Shown in pieces: positions 62,601 to 64,000 of a DNA stretch of 64,000 nucleotides (position 1 is its first letter; every line of letters starts with the position of its first letter). Position numbers and translations under genes: made by a program. This DNA is from Bulleidia sp. zg-1006 (GTDB taxonomy: Bacteria > Bacillota_I > Bacilli_A > Erysipelotrichales > Erysipelotrichaceae): positions 1,054,001-1,118,000 of the forward strand of contig NZ_CP069178.1 of assembly GCF_016812035.1 (NCBI RefSeq), in the 5' to 3' direction. Below the pieces are notes generated by a model. That model saw nothing but the letters and a program-made list of their open reading frames with translations, was not told the DNA's origin and did no database searches.

Positions 62601-64000
62601 TATCCCACCATTTAAGCATAAGTGTATAGGTACCGTCTTTATTATCATAGATACAATATTCACCCTTTTTAAGTGAGGTTTTAATTTGCGTTTTCGTTTT
62701 ATTTCCTTGTTCTATTTTTTTCAAAATAGACGGTAAATTTACTGGATAGCTACCAGAAACTACTTTCCCTTTATCGTCTATACCTGAAATCCACACATTT
62801 ACTGATTTCAGAGTAGGACTTTCCACGCAATCAATAAATGTATCTTCCATGTATACATCCGTCAGTGTCTTTGGTGAATATTCCCCATTATGTTCTAATA
62901 AATATGAATTAAAAAAGTGGTGTTCTTTTCCATCAATATTTTTTCTGATGTAATCAGACATTAGTCCAAATCGCCAAACAATATGAGAGTCACTCGCTGC
63001 TGGTGCAGACTTATAAACTGTTTGCCATGTCTCATTGTTATTCTGTGATACTACATACTCTTTTTCTCTACCTACTACAAGATCTTCTTTCCCAAGTTTA
63101 CCGATTTGTGTTTTTCTTTCTCCTAAATGAAATGTTTTTCCACCATCAATCAGATATGCTTTCATTTCTCCCGTTTCAAAAGAGGCAGTAAAACTCTTTA
63201 CTTGTTGGTTTTTAATGTAATCGCCACTGAACTTAATTTCAATCTTTCCGTCTTTATATTCCCAAGTGCCTATCTCATGCTTTGTTCCATCCAACAAAGG
63301 TTTTTTGGCAAAATTTTGCTTTTCATGTCCTGCAAATGCCGGAATAGTAAGGGTATCTCCAACTAAGATTGGTTTTTGAGCCGTATAAGTCATCGATAAT
63401 TTCAACTTAAAGTTACTATTTTTTTGTCCCTCACAAAAAGCATTACTAAACTTAGACGGGTCTTTCTTATATGCTTCATACTCTGAACTATCACTTGTTC
63501 TGTAATCAATCTTCTTATTCCCATTTGCGACATCAATGATTTCAAAAGATTTGATGGTTACATTGTCAAGGCTAAGGGGTCCGGGTCCTGCCGGTGCGTC
63601 GGCGTTCTTCTTCTCATAGCCTGCAACGATGGTTTTATCCACCACTTTTCCATAGAGTGTGGATTTTTCACCATTTTTTCCTGTGCCGTAAGTTGTATTT
63701 GAAATGGTTACGTCATCTGTACGAAGTGTTGTGGATAAGTCTTTGACATCATTATTTTTAATGTAGTCTCCTGAAAATTTTAAAATAAATTTTCCTTTGT
63801 TATAAACATAAGTACCAATTTCGTCGCCTGTGCCATATCTTATAGGCTTAGCTGTAGAGGTGGCATTTTTAAATTCATCCCCTAAGTAAGCTGGAATTTC
63901 AAGCGTCTCGCCATCCTTAATCGCTGTTTTTGCGGAGAGGTTGACTGCAAGTTTTAAAGATAGTTTAGAAACTTTTTGGTCTTTTCCGACAGGTTGCGTA
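59605..64000 (-). CDS. Large sortase-anchored adhesin with Cna-B and DUF11-type repeats (5' end outside window)
   Basis: An open frame of at least 1464 residues, continuing past the window. From N to C: two related adhesive modules (each ending near KFSGDYIKN), a collagen-adhesin-like region, one prealbumin-like domain (LTVKLVKSDRKTGATL), four Cna-B domains (about 61900 down to 60840) with the usual Lys, Glu and ITN residues for isopeptide bonds, three 121-residue DUF11-type repeats, a proline-rich spacer and a sorting signal SPRTGD, membrane helix and RRKRV tail. The SPRTG motif departs from LPXTG. A surface adhesin or pilin-like stalk. Confidence 0.93.
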   Translation of the reverse strand, partial: TQPVGKDQKVSKLSLKLAVNLSAKTAIKDGETLEIPAYLGDEFKNATSTAKPIRYGTGDEIGTYVYNKGKFILKFSGDYIKNNDVKDLSTTLRTDDVTISNTTYGTGKNGEKSTLYGKVVDKTIVAGYEKKNADAPAGPGPLSLDNVTIKSFEIIDVANGNKKIDYRTSDSSEYEAYKKDPSKFSNAFCEGQKNSNFKLKLSMTYTAQKPILVGDTLTIPAFAGHEKQNFAKKPLLDGTKHEIGTWEYKDGKIEIKFSGDYIKNQQVKSFTASFETGEMKAYLIDGGKTFHLGERKTQIGKLGKEDLVVGREKEYVVSQNNNETWQTVYKSAPAASDSHIVWRFGLMSDYIRKNIDGKEHHFFNSYLLEHNGEYSPKTLTDVYMEDTFIDCVESPTLKSVNVWISGIDDKGKVVSGSYPVNLPSILKKIEQGNKTKTQIKTSLKKGEYCIYDNKDGTYTLMLKWWDMNDGNAPKYDDIPSIKAAGGVGNYLKKTHDVYSKLKASTINKINNIYKGKIVQNLYMDFHARYVPVKERTEIPNTATISTKQLGNKEVKATGVLTPPAGIADAPADPLTVKLVKSDRKTGATLSQGFKFKLQTTKDGGKTWTKVDVKSDMVEQGKLNTDKTLTPNDKGTIQIKKLNVGKYRFVETAHPKGYEDVTINDAKPNSTQNPTSANSKVITLTNQGSGAYVAMYNNPKGEKVEVKVTKQWVGPEKDTVTVKLLADGKDTGKTLTLTKAEKWQGSFKNLDKHNIDGKEIEYDVKEVAIPNYESKTTGDAKNGFTITNKNVEKVNIPVKKVWNGKKEDKVRVGLLANGKEVAFKDLNESNKWQWTFSGRPKYDDKGKVITYTVKEDKLKGYQTVITGNAKTGFTITNTNVEKVSVSVTKQWVGPAKDSVVVKLKAGGVEKATATLSKANSWKHTFKDLPKYDKDGNKIEYDIEEVSIEGYISGRSGTAESGFTITNTITGKVSVPVTKKWVGKEGTSATVHLLADGQKVAGVTLNKANHWQHTFTNLEKYKNGNEIKYTVEEEKMPLYDISMQGNAKDGFTITNTHVPPKKEVFTGGTTTNIDGKKVNPGQELTYAITYKNTTGKDVKATITDTIPAHTSFVSAENGGQYANGKVTWTADVAKNKSVTVKFTVKVDKDVNGAPVDNKAKVNDGENEYDTNETHNPTPTEPKKEVFTGGTTTNIDGKAVKPGQELTYAVTYKNTTGKDVKATITDTIPAHTSFVSADNNGKYENGKVTWTADVAKDKSVTVKFTVKVDKDVNGAPVDNKAKVNDGENEYDTNETHNPTPTEPKKEVFTGGTTTNIDGKAVQPGQELTYAVTYKNTTGEERDVTITDKLPKHTEFVSADNNGKYENGMVKWTKKLANGESWTVKFTVKVNKDVNGATLTNTAKVNDGVNDYDTNTVKNPTPKTPHNPEPKNPHSPRTGDSSNITLLLMMLLASSAGLGVTYMRRKRV
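59739..60830 (-). repeat. Three tandem 363-bp repeats in the adhesin gene
   Basis: Equivalent bases recur at 60061, 60424 and 60787, a period of exactly 363 bp (121 codons). The first two units in translation order are nearly identical over most of their length; the last diverges after ITYKNTTG-type sequence. Unequal crossing-over could change copy number without breaking the frame. Confidence 0.9.

Overview
The window is low-GC, tightly packed DNA with short operons, lipoprotein signal peptides with classic lipoboxes, a T-box leader, a sepF-ylmH-divIVA-ileS cluster, an Ami-type oligopeptide transporter, an Adc-type zinc importer with a histidine-triad lipoprotein, and an Rnf complex. This points to a Gram-positive anaerobe of the Bacillota. 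An Erysipelotrichia-like host (Solobacterium/Bulleidia type) is my best inference, but no rRNA or marker search was possible.

Layout. 0-4 kb: a spermidine-synthase-fold protein, mgtE, tRNA-Leu and tRNA-Cys, a HAD lipoprotein phosphatase. 4.2-10.1 kb: one operon, aroB-aroC-aroEK(fusion)-aroF-aroA-aroQ, encoding all seven steps from PEP and erythrose-4-phosphate to chorismate. 10.2-13.4 kb: ferredoxin, panE with a PTS-like IIC permease, an esterase. 13.5-17.4 kb: zinc uptake operon adcA-adcC-adcB-pht. 17.7-19.2 kb: PII-like protein translationally coupled to a cation/proton antiporter. 19.3-22.1 kb: a marR-led operon. 23.3-34 kb and 40.3-42.1 kb: a flavin-based extracytoplasmic electron-transfer set, namely rnfC-D-G-E-A-(small Cys4 membrane protein)-B, a divergent apbE flavin transferase, and three lipoprotein flavoreductases each carrying a covalent-FMN domain. 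34-47 kb: housekeeping genes (MATE, pgi, S1 protein, NifU, AI-2E exporter, metK behind a probable SAM riboswitch, ileS behind a T-box, divIVA, ylmH, sepF). 47-54 kb: oppA-B-C-D-F. 54-59.4 kb: a decayed mobile island with fragments of topoisomerase III, TnpW, relaxase, an IS transposase, an AlbA-type regulator and phd/doc, among which sit apparently intact toxin/nuclease loci: a type III ToxIN system and an AbrB-YhcG pair. 59.6-64 kb: a large sortase-anchored adhesin running off the window end.

The most unusual content is in the Rnf operon. A 351-bp near-perfect direct repeat has given both RnfG and RnfD the same extra C-terminal FMN-binding domain, so the complex should carry four covalent-FMN sites instead of two. 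RnfB is cut down to its membrane anchor and one Fe-S motif, and a 64-residue membrane protein with a CX6CX2CX4C motif is translationally coupled between rnfA and rnfB. Together with ApbE and the surface flavoreductases this suggests a rewired route for electrons from ferredoxin/NADH to extracellular acceptors. A second notable system is the complete type III toxin-antitoxin locus with a consensus promoter, a two-repeat antitoxin RNA, an intrinsic terminator and a ToxN/AbiQ toxin.
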